Source: Mycobacterium interjectum (GTDB taxonomy: Bacteria; Actinomycetota; Actinomycetes; Mycobacteriales; Mycobacteriaceae). From it: a stretch of DNA of 64,000 nucleotides. The notes beneath the pieces are model-generated. The model was not told the origin of the DNA. It ran no database searches and saw only the letters and a program-made list of their open reading frames with translations. Positions within the stretch are counted from its first letter, which is position 1; every line of letters begins with the position of its first letter. The stretch spans positions 1 through 64,000 of the forward strand of contig LQPB01000092.1 in the NCBI GenBank assembly GCA_002102225.1, written 5' to 3'. Below, piece after piece: positions 25,198 to 33,576 of this stretch. Both the position numbers and the translations under genes were made by a program.

Positions 25198-26624
25198 CCA
25201 CACCGGATCCCCCGCTCGTCACGCCCGTGCCCGGCAAACCGCTGCTGTTGCTGGGCGCCTTCGACATCGCCGCCGTCGGCTACGTCGCCGAGGAATTCTT
25301 CGTCTCCGGCACGGCCTCGTCCTACGCGCCCACAGCCGAGTTGGGCGCCGACGGGCGTTGGAGCGTCACGCCCAGCGGCACCGCCGAATACACGACCCGG
25401 ATCGTGGCGCTGACCCCTGCGCGGCGCTCCGATTTCAATGGCACCGTGCTCGTCGAATGGCTCAATGTCAGCGGCGGCATCGACGCCCCGGCCGTGTGGA
25501 TGATGGCCCATCGCGAGATCCTCCGGGCGGGCTACGCCTACGTCGCGGTCTCGGCCCAGCGGGTGGGGGTGGAGGGCGGCGGCACCAGCATGCTAGGCGT
25601 CGACATGTCCCTGAAGAGCCAGGACCCGGCGCGGTACGCGGCGCTGCACCACCCCGGTGACGAGTTCTCCTACGACATCTTTTCCCAGACGGGCGAGCTG
25701 GTCCGAAACGGCGTGCTGGGCGATCTGGGCGTGCGCCACGTGATCGCCGTGGGCGAGTCGCAATCCGCGATGTTCCTGACCAGCTACGTCAACGCCGTCG
25801 CTCCACTCGCCCGAAGCTACGACGGCTATTTGGTGCATTCCCGGTTCGCGTCGGCGGCACCGCTGGATGGCGCTTCCATCTTCGACGAGTCGCAGGCCGC
25901 CGCGCCGGACGCGGTCGCGTTCCGCACCGACCTGGGCGTCCCGCTCGTCACGATCATCACCGAGACCGACCTGTTCGGCGGGCCCCGGCACGGCTACTAC
26001 CTCGCGAGGCAACCCGAGGACCAATGGCTGCGGGTCTGGGAGATCGCCGGCGCCGCGCACGCCGACAACTACACGATCCAGGTGGCGCCGATCGACGACG
26101 GTTCGGCGCCGCTGGATGCCGTCGTGTCGGCCTACGCCCCGACCAACATGCTGATGGGCCAGGAGCTGGGGCATTACCTCAACTTCGCGCCGCAGCACCA
26201 TTACGTGGTGCAGGCGGCGATCGCCGCCCTGCACAACTGGGTGCGAACCGGGCAGCCGGCGCCGGCGGCTCCGCCGATCGAGGTCCGCGATGGCGATCCG
26301 CCGCGGGCCGTCCTGGATCCCAATGGCCTTGCCCGGGGCGGCGTCCGGACGCCATGGGTGGACGTGCCGATCGCCCGGACCTCCGGCCTGCCCAGCTCGG
26401 GAGCCGGCGAACAGAGCCTGATGGCCGCGATCTTCGGCTCCGGCGAGCCGTTCGACGCCGCGACGTTGCACCGGCTCTATCCGGGTGGGGCCGAGCAGTA
26501 CCTCGACGGGTTCACCGCGGCGCTGGACACCGCGATCGGATCGGGATTCATCCTGTCGGCCGATCGCGCCGAGATCCTCGAGCTCGCCGCCGCCACGTAT
26601 CCACTCGGCGGCACTCAGGCGTAG
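25194..26624 (+). CDS. Alpha/beta-hydrolase domain protein coupled to sigG
   Basis: This 476-residue protein belongs to a large alpha/beta-hydrolase domain family (PF20091 type). The nucleophile motif is GESQSA, with the other catalytic residues probably in ITETDLFGG and GAAHAD. No signal peptide is seen. The substrate is unknown. GTG 25194 overlaps the sigG stop, so it should be expressed together with the sigma factor. As I recall, this gene is absent from the sigG locus of M. tuberculosis, where pirin follows directly. Its end overlaps the convergent SDR gene by 10 bases. Confidence 0.8.
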   Translation: MTTPDPPLVTPVPGKPLLLLGAFDIAAVGYVAEEFFVSGTASSYAPTAELGADGRWSVTPSGTAEYTTRIVALTPARRSDFNGTVLVEWLNVSGGIDAPAVWMMAHREILRAGYAYVAVSAQRVGVEGGGTSMLGVDMSLKSQDPARYAALHHPGDEFSYDIFSQTGELVRNGVLGDLGVRHVIAVGESQSAMFLTSYVNAVAPLARSYDGYLVHSRFASAAPLDGASIFDESQAAAPDAVAFRTDLGVPLVTIITETDLFGGPRHGYYLARQPEDQWLRVWEIAGAAHADNYTIQVAPIDDGSAPLDAVVSAYAPTNMLMGQELGHYLNFAPQHHYVVQAAIAALHNWVRTGQPAPAAPPIEVRDGDPPRAVLDPNGLARGGVRTPWVDVPIARTSGLPSSGAGEQSLMAAIFGSGEPFDAATLHRLYPGGAEQYLDGFTAALDTAIGSGFILSADRAEILELAAATYPLGGTQA

Positions 26625-27484
26625 TGCGGCCGCAGGTTGAGGCGCAGCATGCGGTCCAGCAGCCGGTCGGACGCCAGGCGGGCCACCCGTACCAGGACGG
26701 CGGCATCGCGCCCGATGGTGTAGCGGGTGCGGGGCCGAGATGCCGTGGCCGCCTTGGCGATCACCGTCGCCGCGCGCTCGGCCGTGACACCGCCCGCGGT
26801 GAACGATCGGGCTTGCGCCTTGACCGCCTCAGCAAGATCGCCGTAGCGGTGCAATTGGTCGGCGGTCATTGCGGCGCTGAGGCGATCGGCGGTGGCGATC
26901 CCGCGCTCGGTGATCTCCGTCTTCACCCCGCCCGGTTCGACGACGACGACCTTGACCCCGAACTCCGCGACCTCGCGGCGCATCGCATCGCTGACGGCCT
27001 CCAGGGCGAACTTCGAACCCGCGTAGGCGCCATAGGTCGACAACGCCACCCTGCCACCGACGGAACTGATGTTGACGACGGTGCCGCAGCTTTGCAGCAG
27101 GGCCGGCAACAGCGCCTGGGTCATCGCGATGTGACCGAACAGGTTGACCTCGAATTGATGGCGCCATTCGTCCAGCGGCAGCGTCTCGACCGGCGCGTTG
27201 ACGGCGATCCCGGCGTTGTTGATCAGCGCGCGCAGGGGCCGGTGCATCGGATCGCGGGCGACCCGGTCGGCGATGGCCGCGACGTCGGACTCCATGGTGA
27301 TGTCGAGGGTGTGGGGCTCGATCCCCTCGGCGCGCAACGCATCCCCGTCGGCCTGACGGCGGACCCCGGCCAGCACGTGGAAGCCCCGGCGCGCCAGTTC
27401 CCGCGCGGTGGCCGCCCCCATGCCGGTCGAAGCGCCGGTGACGACGACGAGCTCGCGCCGTTCGGGGTCATTCGAAGCAGTCAT
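26615..27484 (-). CDS. Short-chain dehydrogenase/reductase
   Basis: This 289-residue classical SDR has a Rossmann motif (TGASTGMGAA), NNAG, the catalytic Ser (NISSVGG) and YAGSK, giving the Ser-Tyr-Lys triad. Arg residues after the second strand suggest NADP(H) preference. The C-terminal extension resembles retinol dehydrogenase-like members. The substrate is unknown. GGAGA lies 6 bases before ATG 27484. A clear promoter and two TetR-type palindromes separate it from the divergent TetR gene, which almost certainly controls it. Confidence 0.88.
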   Translation of the reverse strand: MTASNDPERRELVVVTGASTGMGAATARELARRGFHVLAGVRRQADGDALRAEGIEPHTLDITMESDVAAIADRVARDPMHRPLRALINNAGIAVNAPVETLPLDEWRHQFEVNLFGHIAMTQALLPALLQSCGTVVNISSVGGRVALSTYGAYAGSKFALEAVSDAMRREVAEFGVKVVVVEPGGVKTEITERGIATADRLSAAMTADQLHRYGDLAEAVKAQARSFTAGGVTAERAATVIAKAATASRPRTRYTIGRDAAVLVRVARLASDRLLDRMLRLNLRPHYA

Positions 27485-27511
27485 AACCGTCTCCATCGTG
27501 GGGCCGACACG

Positions 27512-27565
27512 TTGAGTTGACAACGTCAACAGAATCTAACAGCTTTGTTGACGATGTCAACTCAA
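27512..27565. promoter_or_regulatory. Twin TetR operators and SDR promoter
   Basis: Two 15-base palindromes, GTTGAC-AAC-GTCAAC (27516-27530) and GTTGAC-GAT-GTCAAC (27547-27561), sit within a larger 20-base inverted repeat (27512-27531 with 27546-27565, one mismatch). On the minus strand, -35 TTGACA (27560-27555), a 16-base spacer and -10 TAGATT (27538-27533) form the SDR promoter. One operator covers the -35 and the other covers the expected transcription start. Confidence 0.88.
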
Positions 27566-27590
27566 GTGCTGGACGCTTATGCTTCTCCGG

Positions 27591-28163
27591 ATGGCGACAC
27601 GATCAGAGGCCGCCGCGGCGACCCGCCGCTCCCTCCTCGACACCGCCGAGGTGTTGCTGGATATCGGCGGACCCGAAGCGGTCACGCTGCGCGAAGTGGG
27701 CGCGCGCACCGGTGTTTCGCGCTCGGCGCCCTACCGCCACTTCGCCGACAAGGAAGGCCTGCTCACCGCCCTCGCCACGAATGCGTGGAGCGAACTGGGT
27801 GACGCGCTGGAACTCCTGGTCGCCAGCGGTAACCCGCCCGAGCAGTCGCTGCGCGCCGCCTTGCTCTCGCTTATCGCCGTGGGCCGGACCCGGCCGCACC
27901 TGTACCGCTTGATGTTCACCACGCCCGCGGGAGATCCCACCGCGCTGGCCCGGGCGGCCGAGCGCACGCAGGACCTCTTTCTCGACCTGGTGGGCCGCAT
28001 CGTCGGTCCCAAACGGGCGCGCCGCTACGGGGCGCTCCTACTGACCAGTGCGCACGGCATCACGGGCCTGGAACTGAGCGGCCACCTGGTGTGGGATAAA
28101 TGGCACACCGACGCCGAGCAGCTCATCGATACGCTCATCGCCCTGCTGCCCGCCGCGAAGTGA
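27591..28163 (+). CDS. TetR family regulator of the SDR
   Basis: This 190-residue repressor has an N-terminal helix-turn-helix (VTLREVGARTGVSRSAPYRHFADKEGLL) and a C-terminal TetR_C-like ligand domain. ATG 27591 is chosen over ATG 27579 because TATGCT (27578-27583) ends exactly 7 bases before it, which fits a leaderless transcript. Twin GTTGAC palindromes fill the region shared with the divergent SDR, so it probably represses both genes and responds to the SDR substrate or a related compound. It abuts the convergent dehydrogenase stop. Confidence 0.88.
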   Translation: MATRSEAAAATRRSLLDTAEVLLDIGGPEAVTLREVGARTGVSRSAPYRHFADKEGLLTALATNAWSELGDALELLVASGNPPEQSLRAALLSLIAVGRTRPHLYRLMFTTPAGDPTALARAAERTQDLFLDLVGRIVGPKRARRYGALLLTSAHGITGLELSGHLVWDKWHTDAEQLIDTLIALLPAAK

Positions 28164-29303
28164 TCACCCGGAGAACAGCCGGCTGTCCGGTGACGGTCCC
28201 TCCACCGAGCGGACCAGCCCCGCACCGGTGATCAGCGGCAGGTCCAGCGCCGACAGCAGGCCGGGCGGGGCCGCGCACACCGCGGGGATGGCGTTGACCA
28301 TCCGCGAAGCGCCGGCGATCCGCGCGCCGAGGTCGTGGTCGTGATCCTCGGCCATCTCGAATTCGCAACGCATGCTTGGGGATCCCTCGATCTCGACGCG
28401 ATACAGGCCGCGCCCCGACGCCATGCCGTAGCCGAGATCCTTGGGCGGGATACAGATGTGCGGCTGGGGCCAGTCCGGGGCGATGTCGTCGCGCATCCGC
28501 GTCACATGATCGAGGACGAAAGTCGGCTTTCCGCCGACGTATCCGGTCAGCGTGGAGCGCATGGCCGCGATCGTTCCCGCCGCGATGTGCCCGGTGGGCG
28601 TGTCGAAGGACTCGGCGGCGGGGATGCGGTCGTTGGCCTCCTCGATGTTGTCGATCTTGACGCCCAATCCGGCGGCGAGCTGGTGCAGCACCGGCCCCCA
28701 GCCGAACGTGAATATTCCGGGCTGGGCCGCGAAGGCCTGGTATTCCGGCGGCTTGCCGAACCCGAGGATCTCATAGACCGCGGCGCGGTCCGGGTAGGTG
28801 GCGTAGTTGAACATCTCGGTCACCCGCACCGACTCGATGACGCGCGACACCCCCGAAAGCACGAGCGGCAGCACGTCGTTGGCGAAGCCGGAGTCGATAC
28901 CGGTGGTGAAGAACGACACTCCGCCGTCGAGCGCGGCCCGGCGCAGCGGATCGGTGAACGCCCCGTCGAGGGCGTCGGGAAACACCAGCGGCACTACCGA
29001 ACACGACACCACGTTCTTGCCCGACCGCAGGATCGACGCCATGTCCTCGACGGCGTCGAGCGGACGCAGGTTGGCGCCGGCCGCGTACACCACCGCGTCG
29101 GCGTCGCCGGCGAGCATCGGCGCCGGGTCCTGCGTGGCGATCACCCCCACCGGCGCGATCCCGCACAGCTCCCCGGCATCGCGGCCCGCCTTGGCATCGC
29201 TGTGCACCACCAGGTCGACCAGCTCTAGCTCCGGATGGTCGATCACGCCGCGCAGGGCGATCACGCCCATCGAACCGGGTCCCCACATTCCCACCTTGAG
29301 CAC
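28164..29303 (-). CDS. NAD(P)H-dependent amine dehydrogenase-like protein
   Basis: This 379-residue protein has a dihydrodipicolinate reductase-like Rossmann fold (MWGPGSMGVIALRGVI) and a C-terminal domain of the 2,4-diaminopentanoate dehydrogenase type. Many mycobacterial copies are annotated dihydrodipicolinate reductase, but they are not DapB. The substrate is unknown. AGGAGA lies 5 bases before GTG 29303. A perfect 14-base palindrome covers that ribosome site. It diverges from an IclR-like regulator, which is the likely controller. Confidence 0.78.
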   Translation of the reverse strand: MLKVGMWGPGSMGVIALRGVIDHPELELVDLVVHSDAKAGRDAGELCGIAPVGVIATQDPAPMLAGDADAVVYAAGANLRPLDAVEDMASILRSGKNVVSCSVVPLVFPDALDGAFTDPLRRAALDGGVSFFTTGIDSGFANDVLPLVLSGVSRVIESVRVTEMFNYATYPDRAAVYEILGFGKPPEYQAFAAQPGIFTFGWGPVLHQLAAGLGVKIDNIEEANDRIPAAESFDTPTGHIAAGTIAAMRSTLTGYVGGKPTFVLDHVTRMRDDIAPDWPQPHICIPPKDLGYGMASGRGLYRVEIEGSPSMRCEFEMAEDHDHDLGARIAGASRMVNAIPAVCAAPPGLLSALDLPLITGAGLVRSVEGPSPDSRLFSG

Positions 29304-29310
29304 AATGTTC

Positions 29311-29324
29311 TCCTAATATTAGGA
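29311..29324. promoter_or_regulatory. 14-bp palindrome between dehydrogenase and IclR genes
   Basis: TCCTAATATTAGGA is perfectly self-complementary. It lies in the 62-base divergent region, contains the ribosome-binding bases of the dehydrogenase gene and is the only AT-rich block there. It is a good operator candidate for the adjacent IclR-type protein. Confidence 0.6.
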
Positions 29325-29365
29325 CGGCTATTGGTGTATTTTGGACGGATCGTAAGGAGCCGCAC

Positions 29366-30220
29366 GTGGGTGAGTCAACCGCCAAGTCGCCACCCACCGC
29401 CCGGGTGGTGGATGTGCTTGAGACGCTGGCGGATTCACCGCGGGGGCACACCTCGGCGGAGCTGGCGAAGGCCTGCCGGATCAGCACCTCGACCTGCGCC
29501 CTGGTGCTGGCCGAACTGGAGCGCCGCGGGTGGGTGGCACGCCGTGATGGCCGCCGCTATGTGCTGGGCAGTGGCCTGTTCGGTCTGGTGCACGGGCTGC
29601 GCGCCCAGTTCCCCCTGCTGGACCGGGGGCGCGACGCGCTGCGTTTCCTGCATGCGACTTTTGGGGCTGGCTGCTCGATGTCGAGGATCGGCGATCGCCA
29701 CCTGACCACCGTCGACGCGGTCGGCCACGGCACCGACGGCGAGCACGCGGTCGGTCAGCGCTTCCCCATCGACCCGCCGTTCGGGCTGGTCGCCATGGCT
29801 TGGCGCGACGACGAATTCGTCGAGCGCTGGCTGCACCACGTCACGCCGCGGCTGGCGCGCGCCGAAGTCGCCCAGCATCAGCGGGTGCTCGCCGACATCC
29901 GGGCCCGCGGCTACGGGGCCTGGCGGTTCGACGACACCCACCAGTCACTGCACCACCGCCTCGCGGACGTGCTGGCGTCGCTGGAGCCGACAGCGCAGGT
30001 GGCCCGCCGGCTCACCGCCCTGATGACCATGGTGACGCTGCGATCGGTCACAGATGTACTCGAAACCGAGCTGGCATCAACGGAATTCGTCGTACTGCCG
30101 ATCTTCGGCATGGACGGCCAGCCCGAGTACCAGATCGAGATTCACCTGGGGCACGCGACCGGGCTGACTCTGGCCGCCCTCGACACCGCGCTGCGGCGCG
30201 CGCAGGAAATGTTGGCCTAG
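29366..30220 (+). CDS. IclR family regulator
   Basis: This 284-residue protein has an N-terminal winged helix (ARVVDVLETLADSPRGHTSAELAKACRISTSTCALVLAELERRGWV) and a long effector domain. Together these fit the IclR family, although the C-terminal half is divergent. GTG 29366 follows AAGGAG at 6 bases. It is divergent from the amine dehydrogenase-like gene and probably binds the palindrome between them. Its stop lies 10 bases before the pirin start. Confidence 0.78.
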   Translation: MGESTAKSPPTARVVDVLETLADSPRGHTSAELAKACRISTSTCALVLAELERRGWVARRDGRRYVLGSGLFGLVHGLRAQFPLLDRGRDALRFLHATFGAGCSMSRIGDRHLTTVDAVGHGTDGEHAVGQRFPIDPPFGLVAMAWRDDEFVERWLHHVTPRLARAEVAQHQRVLADIRARGYGAWRFDDTHQSLHHRLADVLASLEPTAQVARRLTALMTMVTLRSVTDVLETELASTEFVVLPIFGMDGQPEYQIEIHLGHATGLTLAALDTALRRAQEMLA

Positions 30221-30230
30221 GCTGGAGCCC

Positions 30231-30956
30231 ATGCCCGCAACCGTCGAGATTCGGCGGGCGGCCGATCGGGCCGTCACCGCGACGTCCTGGCTGACGTCCC
30301 GGCATTCCTTCTCGTTCGGCGACCACTACGACCCCGATAACACCCACCACGGGTTGCTCCTGGTCAACAACGACGACATCGTCGCGCCCGGAACGGGATT
30401 CGATACGCATCCCCACCGCGACATGGAGATCGTGACGTGGGTGCTGAGCGGCGAGCTGACCCACCGGGACTCTGCCGGCCACCGCGGGGTCATCTATCCC
30501 GGTCTGGCCCAACGCATGTCGGCGGGCAGCGGCATCCTGCACTCGGAGAAGAACGACTCTGCCACGGAAGCAGTCCATTTCGTGCAGATGTGGGTGGTCC
30601 CCGACGAGACCGCCATCACACCGAGTTACCAGCAACACGAGATCGGCGACGAGGAGCTGTCGGGCCGACTTGTGACCATCGCCTCAGGCATCCCCGGCAT
30701 TGAGGCGGCCATCACGCTGCACAACCGCAACGCGGCGCTCCACGCCGCGCGGCTGCGCCCCGGCGACTCGGTCGACCTGCCGCAGGCTCCCTACCTGCAC
30801 GTATTCGTCGCGCGGGGCCGGGTCAACGCGTCGGAAATCGGTGCCCTCGCCGAGGGCGACGCCGTCCGATTCACCGGCGCCGACGGCACGCGGGCAACGG
30901 CGGTCGAGCCGGCGGAGCTGCTGATCTGGGAGATGCATGCAAAGTTGGGCGGCTGA
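30231..30956 (+). CDS. Pirin family protein (Rv0181c-like)
   Basis: This 241-residue bicupin corresponds to the pirin-like Rv0181c. The N-terminal cupin carries the metal ligands in FDTHPHRDMEIV and the later HSEKND segment. Some pirins have quercetinase or redox-sensing activity, but the role here is unknown. ATG 30231 has GGAG nearby, and TAGGCT lies 7 bases before it, so both leadered and leaderless starts are possible. The gene restores the M. tuberculosis gene order after the inserted block. Confidence 0.88.
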   Translation: MPATVEIRRAADRAVTATSWLTSRHSFSFGDHYDPDNTHHGLLLVNNDDIVAPGTGFDTHPHRDMEIVTWVLSGELTHRDSAGHRGVIYPGLAQRMSAGSGILHSEKNDSATEAVHFVQMWVVPDETAITPSYQQHEIGDEELSGRLVTIASGIPGIEAAITLHNRNAALHAARLRPGDSVDLPQAPYLHVFVARGRVNASEIGALAEGDAVRFTGADGTRATAVEPAELLIWEMHAKLGG

Positions 30957-30992
30957 GACCACATAGAGTGGGCACGACAGACAGGAGCCCGC

Positions 30993-32387
30993 ATGTCTCA
31001 ATCGCAGCCGCGGCACGCGGCGCCCAACCCCAAGCGGAATATCAAGGCAGTTCGGACCGTGCGCTTCTGGGGGCTGCCCATCGTCGTCACGCTGGCGCTG
31101 ATGTCGGCGTTGTGCGCGCTGTACCTCGGCGGCATCCTGAACCCGATGACCAACCTGCGTCATTTTCCCGTCGCTGTTGTCAACGAGGACGCCGGACCGT
31201 TCGGGGCGCAGATCGCCGACGGCCTGGTGGCCGGGTTGGACAAGGACAAATTCGACGTCCGGGTGGTGTCCCACGGCGCCGCCCAGCGGCTGCTGGACAC
31301 CGCCCAGGTGTATGGGGAGCTGGTCATTCCGCCGACCTTCTCGTCCAGCCTGCGCGAATACGGGGCCAGCGCCGTCACGCCCGGCCGCGCGACCCGGCCG
31401 TCGGTCACCATCTCCACCAACCCGCGAGCGGGCACACTCGGCTCCAGCATTGCCGGACAAACCCTCACCCAGGCGATGGCCGTGGCCAACGGCAAAGTGG
31501 GCCAACGCCTTACGGCCGATGTCGCTGCGCAGACCGGGGGCGCCCCGCTGACCGGCGCGTCGGCGCTGGGCCTGGCCACTCCGATCGAGGTCAAGGCGAA
31601 CGTGTACAACCCGCTGCCCAACGGCACCGGTAATGGGTTGTCGGCCTTCTATTTCGCGCTGCTGCTGCTACTCGCGGGGTTCACCGGCAGCGTCGTGGTC
31701 AGCACGCTGGTGGACGCGCTGCTCGGCTATGTGCCCGCGGAATGGGGCCCGGTGTACCGATTCGCCGAGCAGGTCAGGATCTCGAGATTCCAGACGCTGC
31801 TGCTCAAATGGGCCATCATGGTGGTGCTGGCGCTGCTGACGTCGGCGGTCTACCTCGCCATCGCCCACGGGCTCGGCATGCCCATTCCGCTGGGCTGGCA
31901 ATTGTGGGCGTTCGGGGTGTTCGCGATCATCGTGGTGGGCATCACGTCGAGTTCCATATTGTCGGTGCTGGGCTCGATGGGCCTGCTGGTCAGCATGCTG
32001 ATCTTCGTGATCCTCGGACTGCCGTCCGCGGGCGCCACCGTCCCGCTGGAGGCCACGCCGACGTTCTTTCGCTGGCTGGCCAAATTCGAGCCGATGCACC
32101 AGGTCTTCCTGGGCGTGCGCTCGCTGGTCTATCTCGATGGCCGGGCCGATTCCGGTCTGTCCCAGGCGCTGTGGTTGACGACGATCGGCCTGGTGATCGG
32201 GCTGTTGTTCGGTGGCATCATCACGCAGCTCTACGACCGCCAGGGCTTCCACCGCATCCAGGGAGCGGTCGAGCTGGCGATCGCCGCGCAACACCAGGCG
32301 GAGCACCAGGCACGCGTGAGCAAGCGGGAGCACGCCGCCGAAAGCCAGCCCGACGCCGAAAGCGAAAATCCAAGCGAGCAAACGTAA
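30993..32387 (+). CDS. YhgE/Pip-like membrane protein (Rv0180c-like)
   Basis: This 464-residue membrane protein has one helix at about residues 28-50, a large extracytoplasmic domain (VAVVNEDAGPFG motif), and a C-terminal block of about five helices of the ABC-2 permease type. The layout is that of YhgE/phage infection protein relatives. The C-terminus is charged. The function is unknown, but export of a polymer or lipid is plausible from the fold. AGGAG precedes ATG 30993 at good spacing. It precedes lprO, as in M. tuberculosis. Confidence 0.83.
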   Translation: MSQSQPRHAAPNPKRNIKAVRTVRFWGLPIVVTLALMSALCALYLGGILNPMTNLRHFPVAVVNEDAGPFGAQIADGLVAGLDKDKFDVRVVSHGAAQRLLDTAQVYGELVIPPTFSSSLREYGASAVTPGRATRPSVTISTNPRAGTLGSSIAGQTLTQAMAVANGKVGQRLTADVAAQTGGAPLTGASALGLATPIEVKANVYNPLPNGTGNGLSAFYFALLLLLAGFTGSVVVSTLVDALLGYVPAEWGPVYRFAEQVRISRFQTLLLKWAIMVVLALLTSAVYLAIAHGLGMPIPLGWQLWAFGVFAIIVVGITSSSILSVLGSMGLLVSMLIFVILGLPSAGATVPLEATPTFFRWLAKFEPMHQVFLGVRSLVYLDGRADSGLSQALWLTTIGLVIGLLFGGIITQLYDRQGFHRIQGAVELAIAAQHQAEHQARVSKREHAAESQPDAESENPSEQT

Positions 32388-32426
32388 TTCGAGTGCGGCC
32401 CAAGCGTCACGCGTTCGTTATCAAAA

Positions 32427-32455
32427 TTGACAGTGTGACTGGTGTGACTAATGCT
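32427..32455 (+). promoter_or_regulatory. Possible lprO promoter
   Basis: The 106-base gap before lprO is unusually AT-rich. TTGACA at 32427-32432 is a perfect -35. AATGCT at 32450-32455 at 17-base spacing is only a fair -10, and TATTCA at 32455-32460 is another candidate. The -10 assignment is weak. Confidence 0.4.
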
Positions 32456-32493
32456 ATTCATGTTGCATAGCTACACGCGCCGAAAGGTCCACC

Positions 32494-33576
32494 GTGCTGA
32501 CGCCCCTTGCCAGCCTGCGCCGGCTGGCGGCCTGCTGCACCGCCGTGGCCGCGTGCGCGGTCCTGGCGTGCACGACCGGACAGCCCGTCGCCCGCGCCGC
32601 GGACGGGCGCGACCTGCTGGCCAACGCCATCGAGACCACCCGGGGCTCCTACCTCGTCTACAACTTCGGCCCCGGTCACCCGACGCCGATGCTCAACGCC
32701 GGTGGCAGCTGGTACGAAATGAACAACGGCGGCCACCTGATGGTCATCAAGAATGCGGCGGGGCGGCTCGCGCCGCACCTGCTGGTGGACAGCCACCAGG
32801 GCGATCAGGCGCGCTGCGAGAACAATCCCGGCGCCCGCACCGGCGAGGGACTGTGGCAGGCATCGGAGGTCTACCCGCCGCTGCAGGCCTGGCAGCGGCT
32901 GGGACAGCCGACGATCGCGATCAACGCCAACTTCTTTGACATCCGGCCGCAGAAGGCCGGGTCCTGGCGGCAGACCGGCTGCAGTTCCCCGCTGGGCGCC
33001 TTCGTCGACAACACCCACGGCCAGGGCCGGGCGAACCAGGCGGTCACCGGCACGGTCGCGTATCCCGGCAAGCAGGGTCTGTCCGGCGGCGGCGAGAGCT
33101 GGAGTGCCCTGTCGACGATGATCCTGCCGGCCGGCGCCGCGCCGTATGTGTTGCGCCCCAAGAGCCCCCAGGATTACGACGTCGCCACCCCGGTGGTCGC
33201 GGACCTGCTGAACCGCAACGAGCGGTTCGTCGCGGTATCGGGGATCGGCCTGTTGTCCCCCGGCAAGACCGGGCAGCTCAACGACGGCGGCCCGAGCGCG
33301 GCGCGAACGGCGCTCGCCTACGTGAAGCAACGGGACGAGATGTACGTCTTCGAGGGCGGCAGCTACACACCGGACAACATCCAGGACCTGTTCCGCGGCC
33401 TGGGCAGCGACACCGCGGTCCTGCTCGACGGCGGCGGGTCCTCGGCCATCGTGCTGCGGCGCGACACCGGCGGCATGTGGGCCGGCGCCGGGTCGCCGCG
33501 GGGATCGTGCGACACCCGCCAGGTGCTGTGCGACTCCCACGAGCGCGCGCTGCCGAGCTGGCTGGCCTTCAACTAG
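32494..33576 (+). CDS. lprO: Lipoprotein LprO, phosphodiester glycosidase domain
   Basis: This 360-residue secreted protein has a signal peptide with a lipobox-like VLAC (Cys26), matching LprO (Rv0179c). The rest is a phosphodiester glycosidase (NAGPA-like) domain, with NANFFD early and the signature LLDGGGSSAIVL near the C-terminus. Domain relatives remove sugars held by phosphodiester bonds, so a role in remodelling envelope glycans or lipids is possible. GTG 32494 follows GAAAGG. The end overlaps the convergent DUF1275 gene by 8 bases. Confidence 0.85.
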   Translation: MLTPLASLRRLAACCTAVAACAVLACTTGQPVARAADGRDLLANAIETTRGSYLVYNFGPGHPTPMLNAGGSWYEMNNGGHLMVIKNAAGRLAPHLLVDSHQGDQARCENNPGARTGEGLWQASEVYPPLQAWQRLGQPTIAINANFFDIRPQKAGSWRQTGCSSPLGAFVDNTHGQGRANQAVTGTVAYPGKQGLSGGGESWSALSTMILPAGAAPYVLRPKSPQDYDVATPVVADLLNRNERFVAVSGIGLLSPGKTGQLNDGGPSAARTALAYVKQRDEMYVFEGGSYTPDNIQDLFRGLGSDTAVLLDGGGSSAIVLRRDTGGMWAGAGSPRGSCDTRQVLCDSHERALPSWLAFN

